Source: an uncultured Bacteroidales bacterium (GTDB lineage: Bacteria; Bacteroidota; Bacteroidia; Bacteroidales; WCHB1-69). From it: a stretch of DNA of 33,069 nucleotides. Shown in pieces: positions 1 to 7,132 of this stretch (the stretch's first letter is position 1; each line of letters starts with the position of its first letter). The notes beneath the pieces were generated by a model, which saw nothing but the letters and a program-made list of their open reading frames with translations, was not told the DNA's origin and ran no database searches. The stretch spans positions 1 through 33,069 of the forward strand of contig ONHS01000044.1 in NCBI GenBank assembly GCA_900317715.1, written 5' to 3'. Made by a program: the position numbers and the translations under genes.

Positions 1-1
1 G

Positions 2-430
2 CTCGCTCCTGGCGCGCAGATTCCCGAGCTCACCGCTTTCGATATTGATGGCAAACAGCACTCCACCAACGAGATACAGACGAAATACACCATCCTCTGG
101 TTCTGGGATCCCGACTGCGACCACTGTCAGGAGGAGACCCCAATTCTGCACGACCTTTACCAGAAGGAGGCCGACCATCTCAACTTCGAGGTCTTTGCGG
201 TGGAGGTCAACGACGACTACGACCGCTGGAAGGCATTCTCAGAGAAACATGGCTTGGGGGATTGGATCAACCTGAGTACCTCCATGGGCGAAACCAGCGT
301 GGATTACATCGAATATTTTGACATCGTCACCACACCGGTGATTTTGTTGATTGATAATGAGAATAATCATACAATAAAAGCGCGTCAGACGACGTTAGAT
401 GAAATTATGCGGTTGATGGAAAATAAGTGA
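2..430 (+). CDS. Thioredoxin-like protein, C-terminal fragment (5' end outside window)
   Basis: The reading frame is open from the window edge, so the N-terminus and any signal peptide are missing. The 142 visible residues form a thioredoxin/TlpA-like fold. A WFWDPDCDHC stretch carries the redox pair C39-C42 (numbered from the window edge), and a cis-Pro-like TTPVILLID segment precedes the last strand. Members of this family are periplasmic or outer-membrane-attached thiol-disulfide oxidoreductases. The next gene encodes a full-length paralogue with the same layout (YTILWF.DPDC..C and the .DY.EYF motif), so the pair looks like a tandem duplication. The redox partner is unknown. The 3' end is followed by a REP-like palindrome at 437. 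Confidence 0.8.
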   Translation, partial: LAPGAQIPELTAFDIDGKQHSTNEIQTKYTILWFWDPDCDHCQEETPILHDLYQKEADHLNFEVFAVEVNDDYDRWKAFSEKHGLGDWINLSTSMGETSVDYIEYFDIVTTPVILLIDNENNHTIKARQTTLDEIMRLMENK

Positions 431-436
431 AAATCC

Positions 437-459
437 GTAGGGGCGTATCGCATACGCCC
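437..459. repeat. REP-like palindrome with GTAG foot
   Basis: GTAG at 437-440 is followed at once by the 8-bp stem GGGCGTAT (441-448), the loop CGC and the return arm ATACGCCC (452-459). A GTAG foot beside a hairpin is the hallmark of repetitive extragenic palindromes recognised by REP-associated tyrosine transposases. No such transposase is encoded in this window. Confidence 0.6.
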
Positions 460-460
460 T

Positions 461-511
461 GTAATCGCATTCACCATGCAATCGCATACACCATGCAATC
501 GCATACGCCAA
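461..511. repeat. Three tandem 17-bp units
   Basis: Three imperfect direct repeats of 17 bp (461-477, 478-494, 495-511) share the core AATCGCAT and follow the REP-like palindrome directly. They re-use its GCATACGCC arm sequence, so they may have arisen by slippage from it. They fill most of the 112-bp spacer between the two thioredoxin-like genes. Confidence 0.7.
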
Positions 512-542
512 TTGTGTTTGAAACGATAAAACGATATAAATA

Positions 543-2081
543 ATGAGAAAAAATGTTATTTTTTTGATGATTTTCGGGATGGTGTTGGGCGGTTTGTTCG
601 CGAATGCGGCATTCGCCCAGAACGATTCGCCGAAGAACTTGCAAAAATCGAGGAACAATCCGGCCAATTACCGCGATAAGGACGGTCACGAGCTGATTTT
701 CAACATCAAAGGCTCGCAGGATACGCTAGTCTATCTCGTTATCCATTATAACGACAAACTCATCCTGAAGGATTCTGTGAAACCGGCGGGTAAGGAGAAA
801 TTCGTCTTCAAAGGCACTAACCGTTATGATGACGGTCTCTATTCCCTGGTGTCAGGAGATAAAAAGCTCTATCTGAACTTCATTCTTGACAATAACCAGC
901 ATTTTGAATACAATTTGGACACCACCGGCATGGTGGACAACTTCTCTGTGAAGAATTCTCCTGAAAATGCCGAGATGTTGCGTTTCCAAAAGAAAACATC
1001 CCAAGCCTCTGAGCAGGCGAATGCATGGTCCAAGAAACGCAAAGATTTTGAAGCGGCGGGCAATGCCGACAGCGCCAACTATTACAAAGAGAAATTGGTC
1101 GGCATCAACGATGAGATGACGGCCTTTATCGACGAGTTGATCGCCAAGAACCCCGACTTCCTCTTCTCAAAGATGCAGAAATCGTATAAAAACATTGATG
1201 TTCCTGAGTATAAGAATGAGGATGGAACTCCTGATTATCATGCGCAGTCCATCTACTATCGCCAGCATTTTTGGGATAACTTCGACCTCGCCGACCACCG
1301 TTTCATCTATATCCCCTCTTTCGACCCGAAGATGAAGGATTATTTCCTGAAACTGCTCTATCATCAGGAATCGGATACCATCAACAAGTATATCGATATT
1401 TTCCTGAAAAAGACGGAGGCGGATACTTTTATGTTCCATTATTGTGTGGATTGGCTTTCTTATCAGTTTGAAACGAGTAAAGTCATTGGTCACGATGCCG
1501 TTTTCTACCATATCGCGAAGACCAATCAGCTGGCTGGCAAGTGCTATTGGCTGGATGAGGATGTCCTTGCGAAATACCAAAAACGTACAAAACGTCTGGA
1601 ACCCATCCTGATAGGCAAGGTGGCTCCGGAACTTCTCATCCCTGATACTACGCTGACCGACGACATTACAAAGTGGCATTCTTCCTATAAGATGGAGAAA
1701 CCTTATACGATTCTGTGGTTTTATGACCCTGATTGTCCCACTTGTAAGAAAGAATCTAAGAAAATGCGTGCGGTGTATGATTCCCTCGAGGCGCTTGGCA
1801 AACGTAACTTTGATGTCTATGCCATTGCAAATGACTCTGACATCCCGCGTTGGAAAAAGTATGTGAAAGAGAATGCTTATCCGTGGTTGCAGGTGGGTGG
1901 CAATAAGGGAAACCTCGACTATCTCGAATATTTTAACATTTACGAGATGGGCAACCCCGCGATGTTCATCATGAACAAGGATCACGTCATCATCCTCAAC
2001 AAACGTATCGAAATGAGCAGCATCCCTCAGTTCTTGGAGGAGTATGAGAAGATTGAGGAGGCGAAACGGAAGAGGGAATGA
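543..2081 (+). CDS. Exported thioredoxin-domain protein (DUF4369/DUF5106-like architecture)
   Basis: A 512-residue protein with a Sec signal peptide at residues 1-25 (hydrophobic core, then ANAAFAQ). Residues about 45-150 resemble the beta-rich DUF4369-type domain, residues about 150-370 are an alpha-helical DUF5106-like region, and the C-terminal 130 residues are a thioredoxin fold. The redox motif is DPDCPTC, with cysteines at residues 398 and 401. The family is common in Bacteroidota and is thought to act in periplasmic disulfide exchange, but substrates are mostly unknown. The ATG at 543 gives the complete signal peptide. It is a full-length paralogue of the truncated gene before it; the active sites differ (CPTC versus CDHC), which suggests different redox potentials or partners. 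Domain names are from memory of the families, not from a search. Confidence 0.85.
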   Translation: MRKNVIFLMIFGMVLGGLFANAAFAQNDSPKNLQKSRNNPANYRDKDGHELIFNIKGSQDTLVYLVIHYNDKLILKDSVKPAGKEKFVFKGTNRYDDGLYSLVSGDKKLYLNFILDNNQHFEYNLDTTGMVDNFSVKNSPENAEMLRFQKKTSQASEQANAWSKKRKDFEAAGNADSANYYKEKLVGINDEMTAFIDELIAKNPDFLFSKMQKSYKNIDVPEYKNEDGTPDYHAQSIYYRQHFWDNFDLADHRFIYIPSFDPKMKDYFLKLLYHQESDTINKYIDIFLKKTEADTFMFHYCVDWLSYQFETSKVIGHDAVFYHIAKTNQLAGKCYWLDEDVLAKYQKRTKRLEPILIGKVAPELLIPDTTLTDDITKWHSSYKMEKPYTILWFYDPDCPTCKKESKKMRAVYDSLEALGKRNFDVYAIANDSDIPRWKKYVKENAYPWLQVGGNKGNLDYLEYFNIYEMGNPAMFIMNKDHVIILNKRIEMSSIPQFLEEYEKIEEAKRKRE

Positions 2082-2164
2082 CGATGAAGGGATGATGTGA
2101 AGATGCGATACCTCAATCACCATTCACCAAACAACGAATAAACAACAAATAAACCGACAATAAT
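2082..2164. other. Short spacer with weak GATGA-like repeats
   Basis: Right after the stop codon come a few overlapping GATGA words (to about 2107), then an A-rich leader up to the ATG at 2165. No clear TAnnTTTG promoter or hairpin terminator is seen, so the downstream gene may be co-transcribed or use an unrecognised promoter. Confidence 0.4.
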
Positions 2165-3427
2165 ATGAAGGACATTTTCGAAAGAATCAAAGAGTCATCC
2201 GGTGGGCCGATTGGGCAATACCGCGAGAAGATTGATGGATATTTTGCATTCCCGAAGTTGGAAGGGGAGTTGGGACCTCACATGCGTTTCAACGGCAAGG
2301 AGGTGCTCTGCTGGAGCATCAACAACTACCTTGGATTGGCTAATCATCCTGAGGTTCGCAAGGCTGATGCGGAGGGCGCCGCCCGCTGGGGTATGGCCTA
2401 TCCGATGGGCAGCCGTATGATGACCGGTCAAACCGCCCTCCACGAACAACTGGAGCGCGAGTTGGCCGACTTTGAGCATAAAGAGGCCGCTTTCGAGTTC
2501 AACTTTGGCTATCAGGGCATCATGTCCACCATCGACTCTCTGGTCTGCAGACGCGATGTCATCGTCTATGACGCAGAGGCTCACGCTTGTCTGCGCGACG
2601 GTATCCGTTTGCATCTCGGAAAGAGCTTCAAATTCCGTCACAACGATATCGTGGATTGTGACCGTATCCTCGGCAACGCCTGCAAGATTGCAGAAGAGCA
2701 GGGCGGTGGCGTTCTGTTGATCACCGAAGGCGTGTTCGGCATGACCGGCGCCCTCGGTATTTTGGATCAGATTGCAGCCCTCAAGAAAAAGTATCAGTTC
2801 CGTATCCTCATCGACGACGCCCACGGTTTCGGTGCAATGGGCCCTCACGGTAGAGGTACCTCCGAGCATTTCGGCGTGATGGACGACATCGATATTTATA
2901 TCGGTGCGTATGCGAAGTCTATGGCCACCGTCGGCGGCTTCGTGGCTTCCGAAAAGAGTGTCATCAACTTCTTGCGCTACAATATGCGTTCGCAGATGTA
3001 CGCCAAATCTCTCCCGATGCCCATCGTGGTTGGCTGTCTGAAACGTCTGGAGATCATCCGCAGTGAGGAGGGCGACCGCCTGAGAGCGCATCTGTGGGAA
3101 ATCACCCGCGCTTTGCAGAAAGGTTTCCGCGACCTCGGTTACGAAATCGGACCGGCTGAGGCCTGTGTCACCCCCGTGCATTTGCGTTGTGGTATTAATG
3201 AGGCTGCTAACATCGCCGTCGATTTGCGCGAGAACTACAATATCTTCTGCTCAATTGTCACTTATCCCGTCATTCCTCCGGGAATGCTCATTTTCCGTAT
3301 CATCCCCACGGCTGCCCACAGCATGGAGGACGTGAAGCGCACCTTGGACGCCTTCCGCGACATCAAGGAACGCCAAGCCCGCGGCGAGTACGACAAACCG
3401 ATTCCGGATATGGCGTTGATTAAGTAA
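2165..3427 (+). CDS. Alpha-oxoamine synthase, probable cysteate-C-fatty acyltransferase (sulfonolipid synthesis)
   Basis: A 420-residue PLP-dependent fold-type I enzyme of the serine palmitoyltransferase/KBL/BioF family. Visible are NNYLGLANHPEV (53-64), the ring-stacking His140 (DAEAH), the PLP-binding DDAHGFG (217-223) and the Schiff-base lysine K251 in AYAKSMATVGG. These enzymes condense an amino acid with a fatty acyl thioester and release CO2. The next gene is a cysteate-synthase-like enzyme, which points to L-cysteate as the amino acid. The product would be 3-dehydrocapnine, as made by CapB of Capnocytophaga and SulA of Alistipes. The sequence looks more like the flavobacterial ~420-residue group than the ~395-residue Bacteroides serine palmitoyltransferase; this is a memory-based comparison. 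The alternative is a serine- or glycine-specific enzyme. The family call is strong and the substrate is inferred from context. Confidence 0.8.
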   Translation: MKDIFERIKESSGGPIGQYREKIDGYFAFPKLEGELGPHMRFNGKEVLCWSINNYLGLANHPEVRKADAEGAARWGMAYPMGSRMMTGQTALHEQLERELADFEHKEAAFEFNFGYQGIMSTIDSLVCRRDVIVYDAEAHACLRDGIRLHLGKSFKFRHNDIVDCDRILGNACKIAEEQGGGVLLITEGVFGMTGALGILDQIAALKKKYQFRILIDDAHGFGAMGPHGRGTSEHFGVMDDIDIYIGAYAKSMATVGGFVASEKSVINFLRYNMRSQMYAKSLPMPIVVGCLKRLEIIRSEEGDRLRAHLWEITRALQKGFRDLGYEIGPAEACVTPVHLRCGINEAANIAVDLRENYNIFCSIVTYPVIPPGMLIFRIIPTAAHSMEDVKRTLDAFRDIKERQARGEYDKPIPDMALIK

Positions 3428-3431
3428 TTTT

Positions 3432-3459
3432 AGTTTCAAGTTTCAGGATTCAAGTTTCA
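3432..3459. repeat. Heptamer array, left arm (AGTTTCA type)
   Basis: Four 7-bp units (AGTTTCA, AGTTTCA, GGATTCA, AGTTTCA) begin 4 bp after the stop codon of the preceding gene. Positions 3440-3452 are the exact reverse complement of 3477-3489, so this array and the next can form a hairpin. Confidence 0.85.
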
Positions 3460-3475
3460 AGCGGAGCAACCCAAC

Positions 3476-3506
3476 CTGAATCCTGAAACCTGAAACCTGA
3501 AACCTG
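3476..3506. repeat. Heptamer array, right arm (CTGAAAC type)
   Basis: Units CTGAATC, CTGAAAC, CTGAAAC, CTGAAAC and a partial CTG form the complementary arm of the array at 3432. The arms flank a 16-base unpaired segment. There is no T-run after the hairpin, so it is not a standard intrinsic terminator. It ends 14 bp before the ATG at 3521. Confidence 0.85.
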
Positions 3507-3520
3507 GAACCCAATTAAAA

Positions 3521-4747
3521 ATGAGCAAATACCACCTGAAATGTACCCGATGTGGCGAAGTCATCCCCGACTTTGCCACTTGGTTTTCACAGAACCAGCA
3601 GTGCAAGTGCGGTTGCAAACGCGCGGATGTCGTGTATAGCGCCGACTATCATAAAATCATGGAGTTGACGAAACCAGGGCATAAGCCCGCGAATTTCTAT
3701 CACTATTTCGACTTCCTGCCCGTGATGGACAGAAAGAACATTGTCTCCTTGGGCGAGGGTGCCATCCCGATCGAGGAGTGGGATTTCCTGGAGAAACTGG
3801 CGAAGGAAAAATACGGCGTGGATTGCAAGGTGATGGTCTATCGCAACGACCTGAACGGCGGTAGCAACACCTTCAAGGATATTGCTGCTTCGTTGGCGGC
3901 TTCTCTCTTCAAGGAGAACGGCGTGAAGGAGTTCTGTGTGGCATCCACGGGCAATACAGCCACTGCCTACGCCCGCTATTTGTCAGAAGCAGGCATCAAG
4001 TTCACGGTGTTTATGCCCCATGATGCTTGTCCCGACTCTGTGGCTGCCATCCGTTCCTACGGACAAAATGTGGTCGTTTGTGACGGTAATTACGGCGATG
4101 CCAAAAAGGAGGCAAACGACTTTCACGAGAAGAACCACGTGCTGATTTCCACTGGCAACATTGATCCCATCCGCGTGGAAGCCAAGAAGACGATGGTCTT
4201 TGAGTACCTGCGCCAGTTAGGAAAGATGCCCGACGTTTATGTGCAGGCGGTGGCGGGCGGCACGGGCCCTATCGCGCTCGACAAGGGCATCCGCGACCTG
4301 CAGACCACCTTTCCGGAGACTAGGATGCCCCGCATGCTACTCATCCAGCAAGACACCTGCGACCCTATGGTGCAAGGGTGGGAGAGTGCCACGAAGGCCG
4401 GATTCCCTAAGGGTTACGAGAAGAACTATCCCGTCATCCCGAATCCGCAGACCATGGTGTCCATCCTTTCCGCTGGCAATCCGGGCATGTACCCGATTGT
4501 GGCGCCTATCGTGCGCAAGAGCGGCGGCACATTCCTTCGCGTAAAGGAGAGCGAATTGGCTCACTACGGTAAGATTGTCAAGGACGAGCGCGGCATCTAC
4601 CTCGGCCCCGCTTCTATCGTCTGTTTTGCCGGTTTCTACAAAGCCTTAGAGGAAGGTCAGATCCGTAATGGCGAAACCGTGCTTCTCAATACAGGAGAAG
4701 GTGCAGTACGTGCTACTTGGTTCAAGAAGATGATTGACGAGGCGTAG
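3521..4747 (+). CDS. Cysteate synthase-like PLP enzyme (threonine synthase fold)
   Basis: A 408-residue fold-type II PLP enzyme. The N-terminus has a zinc-ribbon-like cluster (C8, C11, C28, C30, C32). The PLP lysine is K119 in NGGSNTFKD, and a phosphate-cradle STGNTATAYA motif and GGTGPIALDKG follow. The N-terminal ribbon and the FDFLPV segment resemble archaeal-type cysteate synthase (EC 2.5.1.76), which makes L-cysteate from O-phosphoserine and sulfite, more than housekeeping threonine synthase. Its position 93 bp after an alpha-oxoamine synthase supports a role in supplying cysteate for sulfonolipids. Threonine synthase is the main alternative; a family HMM (cysteate synthase versus ThrC) would settle it. 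A strong bidirectional terminator follows at 4793. Confidence 0.72.
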   Translation: MSKYHLKCTRCGEVIPDFATWFSQNQQCKCGCKRADVVYSADYHKIMELTKPGHKPANFYHYFDFLPVMDRKNIVSLGEGAIPIEEWDFLEKLAKEKYGVDCKVMVYRNDLNGGSNTFKDIAASLAASLFKENGVKEFCVASTGNTATAYARYLSEAGIKFTVFMPHDACPDSVAAIRSYGQNVVVCDGNYGDAKKEANDFHEKNHVLISTGNIDPIRVEAKKTMVFEYLRQLGKMPDVYVQAVAGGTGPIALDKGIRDLQTTFPETRMPRMLLIQQDTCDPMVQGWESATKAGFPKGYEKNYPVIPNPQTMVSILSAGNPGMYPIVAPIVRKSGGTFLRVKESELAHYGKIVKDERGIYLGPASIVCFAGFYKALEEGQIRNGETVLLNTGEGAVRATWFKKMIDEA

Positions 4748-4792
4748 GACTGTCGCCATCCGTCCAGTGAGAATCATTCAGACAACAAAAAG

Positions 4793-4816
4793 GCACTTCT
4801 TCGGAAGTGCTTTTTT
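4793..4816. terminator. Bidirectional terminator with UUCG tetraloop
   Basis: GCACTTC (4793-4799), TTCG loop, GAAGTGC (4804-4810), then six T residues. An A-run sits on the other side (4786-4791), so it can serve both convergent genes ending at 4747 (+) and 4828 (-). Confidence 0.92.
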
Positions 4817-4827
4817 GTTGTGGGGAT

Positions 4828-7029
4828 TCACTGCGCCTTCATCGTCTCTTTCGCTTCCAGCAGTCTGCGGATGGGCACCATGTAGTCGGCGAATTCCTGG
4901 TATGTCATGTCTTTCAGGTAGATCATGCCATAGGCGCGGGTGAGCATCGGGTCGGAGGCGCGGTAGAAGTAGTCTTCGCCGAGCAATTGGCAGACGTTGT
5001 CCATCTGTTCCACCCAAACCTTTTGCGCCAGCTCGCTGAAAGGTCCGTCGTGTTCATAGCTGGGGAACTCTGCGCCGCGCTGGCTGAGATAGCAGGTGTC
5101 GAACATGTTTTTGATGACGGCGAACGAATTGAGGGAGACGGGGATCATGGTGTTCACCTCGTTCATACGCCATCGGCTCCACACGTTGCGGTAGCCCCAC
5201 ACGCGGAGGTCGATTTCGGGATGCATCCGGTGGTAGTGGTCGAGGGCGGTGGCGAGGGCGATGAGTACTTTGAAATGGGTGTCCGGACCGCTGCCTTCGG
5301 GGTCTAAGGCAAGGCTGACGATGGAGGGGCGTATGCGTTCCAACAGGTCGAGGATGGGTTGCACATCGTGTTCCATGTCGGGATAGTGGGGGAAGATGTC
5401 GTCGCTGTAAAACGGCAACCGCAGGTGGCTGACTTTGTCGCTGCCGAGTCCGAAATGGGCCCATACAAGCTCTGCCTCCATCTCCCGGAGCCATCCCTTG
5501 GCCTTGTGGAAGCTCTCCGGCTCCCGGCGGCCGGCCTCCAGCTGTTCCAGCTTGCGGACCTCCTCCGACACAAAGTCCTTGAGGTCGGCGGTGCTGTGCA
5601 AGTTGTTTTCCACAATCCATTTGCGCGCCAAACGTCTTGCCACGGCATAGTGTTGCACAGAATCGTCGAGGCTCGCGATGCCGCGCAGGTAGTGCGTGAG
5701 GTCGTCCTGATAGTCGGTGCCGAAGACTGTGGCGATATCCTCATCGTGCAGTGCCGCCTCCTGAGGGTTGATACGGCGCAGCATGTTGCGGTAAACGCTG
5801 AGCAGATAATCGCTTGTCACGGAAGTGTATCCGCTTGTGCAATACGCAAAGTGGTTCACAATTGTTTTGGAACGCACCAAGTGATGCAAGTAGGGGAAGT
5901 AGGCCAATTCCACGTCGTCGTGATGAGGGGATGTGTGCAGGATGACCTGCTGCTCGGGCATTTGCAGGCCTTTCACGATTTTTTGTGTTACTTCTTCGGC
6001 GGTGTCTGCGACCATCGTCTTCTTGACAGCAGGAAGTTCCACTGCAGATGCTTTGGTGATGAAGAATCTGGCGTTCGGTAGCCGTTGAAGCGAAGTGGCG
6101 GGATAGTGCTGTGTGGGTTCGCTGAGCACTGACCCGGCCACCACCTGGGCTTTCGATTGACCGGCCGCGATGATGATGGCCACGCATTCGGGATTGTAGG
6201 TGATGGTTTCCAGTCCCATGGTGACCACCGCCTTGCGGCGCACGGCGCTGATACCTCCCAGGTCGCCGGCGGCGGCGGCTTGGCTCTCGTAGTTCAGTGT
6301 GGTGAGCCGGGTGTGCGAGAAGGGACTGCTGCCCCGAACGTTGAAGGCGATATGGCCGTCAGGTCCGATTCCCCCAAGAAAGAAGCCGATGCCACCCAAC
6401 TCCCTGATCTTGCTCTCATAGCGCATGCACCATTCGTCGAAAATCTGTATGGCGCGCTGGCACATCTCCTCCTCTTTGCTTAGGGCTGTGCGGGTGCGTA
6501 GCGACAAATCAACGATGCCATTGGTGAACACTTCGCCCATGTTCTTGGCACCTCCCAGCAGACGCTGCTCGCTTTCATTAAGAAACCATGTGTTGATCAG
6601 ATGGGTCTTATGTTTGTCGAACCCCAGCAGTTCAATGTAGTATTTCGTCACGAAGTAGCGGAACGAGCGCTCGTGCTGCGGATTGATGGGGAAGAATTCG
6701 TCGAGCTGGAAGAAGTGCAGGGTGCTGAAATCAGGCCGTTCGATACCCAATTTCCCGAGGATTCCATCAGAGGCTTCCCGATCCCAGTTCTCCAAATAAT
6801 ACTCAAGCCATTTGATGAAAAATTCGGGTGTCTTGCCGGTGGGCAGGGCAACCACGCCTCCTGGGTTTTTGGATACCCATTCGATGAATCGCAGCGCGGT
6901 GAGCTGTCCCAACAGGATATAATTGTCTGTGACTAGCGTTCGTGTTCTGCAAACTTCACAGTTTTCGGCAAAAAGTGAGTCTGATTGGCTGAAATACTCT
7001 TCTACTTTACTTTCTGTATTGTAATGCAT
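4828..7029 (-). CDS. NagB-like glucosamine-6-phosphate deaminase fused to LmbE/PIG-L-like domain
   Basis: A 733-residue fusion. The N-terminal ~370 residues are a NagB/sugar isomerase fold, with LPTGKTPEFF (phosphate loop), FQLDEFF (catalytic Asp region) and GGIGPDGHIAFN. The C-terminal part begins with HTSPHHDDVELAY, matching the zinc-binding HPDDxE motif of LmbE/PIG-L N-acetylglucosaminyl deacetylases. This fused form is known in Bacteroidota. It may deacetylate and deaminate amino sugars, but activity of the fusion is not established to my knowledge. An earlier in-frame ATG at 7095 was rejected, because a canonical TATCTTTG promoter (7051-7058) lies inside that extension; the ATG at 7029 is 22 bp downstream of it. 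The GKTP loop deviates from the usual GSTP. Confidence 0.88.
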   Translation of the reverse strand: MHYNTESKVEEYFSQSDSLFAENCEVCRTRTLVTDNYILLGQLTALRFIEWVSKNPGGVVALPTGKTPEFFIKWLEYYLENWDREASDGILGKLGIERPDFSTLHFFQLDEFFPINPQHERSFRYFVTKYYIELLGFDKHKTHLINTWFLNESEQRLLGGAKNMGEVFTNGIVDLSLRTRTALSKEEEMCQRAIQIFDEWCMRYESKIRELGGIGFFLGGIGPDGHIAFNVRGSSPFSHTRLTTLNYESQAAAAGDLGGISAVRRKAVVTMGLETITYNPECVAIIIAAGQSKAQVVAGSVLSEPTQHYPATSLQRLPNARFFITKASAVELPAVKKTMVADTAEEVTQKIVKGLQMPEQQVILHTSPHHDDVELAYFPYLHHLVRSKTIVNHFAYCTSGYTSVTSDYLLSVYRNMLRRINPQEAALHDEDIATVFGTDYQDDLTHYLRGIASLDDSVQHYAVARRLARKWIVENNLHSTADLKDFVSEEVRKLEQLEAGRREPESFHKAKGWLREMEAELVWAHFGLGSDKVSHLRLPFYSDDIFPHYPDMEHDVQPILDLLERIRPSIVSLALDPEGSGPDTHFKVLIALATALDHYHRMHPEIDLRVWGYRNVWSRWRMNEVNTMIPVSLNSFAVIKNMFDTCYLSQRGAEFPSYEHDGPFSELAQKVWVEQMDNVCQLLGEDYFYRASDPMLTRAYGMIYLKDMTYQEFADYMVPIRRLLEAKETMKAQ

Positions 7030-7050
7030 GACGGATATATTTATTTGCGG

Positions 7051-7058
7051 CAAAGATA
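7051..7058 (-). promoter_or_regulatory. Bacteroidetes -7 promoter element of the NagB-LmbE gene
   Basis: On the minus strand this reads TATCTTTG, matching TAnnTTTG. A TTTTTTG stretch about 22 bp upstream can serve as the -33 element. It lies 22 bp before the ATG at 7029 and decides that start. Confidence 0.8.
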
Positions 7059-7088
7059 CAAAAATAGTCTCCGCCATGAACAAAAAAA

Positions 7089-7108
7089 GAGACACCGAAA
7101 GGTGTCTC
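7089..7108 (-). terminator. Intrinsic terminator of the PpiD-like gene
   Basis: GAGACACC / GAAA loop / GGTGTCTC. On the minus strand the hairpin is followed by a run of seven T residues (plus-strand A-run 7082-7088). It lies 24 bp after the stop of the gene at 7133-9295. Confidence 0.9.
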
Positions 7109-7132
7109 TTTTATATCTTGCGTCGTTCTCTC

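Noticed and set aside
1167..2123. 318-codon frame antisense to the thioredoxin-like gene
   Set aside because: It overlaps a gene with a signal peptide and catalytic motif, and the antisense product shows no family pattern.
2195..3181. 328-codon frame antisense to the oxoamine synthase
   Set aside because: It is a shadow of a well-supported enzyme frame.
3521..4747. Plain threonine synthase annotation
   Set aside because: The cysteine-rich N-terminus, the FDFLPV segment and the neighbouring oxoamine synthase fit cysteate synthase better. It is kept as the main alternative.
7030..7095. Extended N-terminus of the NagB-LmbE protein
   Set aside because: The extension contains the gene's own TATCTTTG promoter and no family-typical residues.
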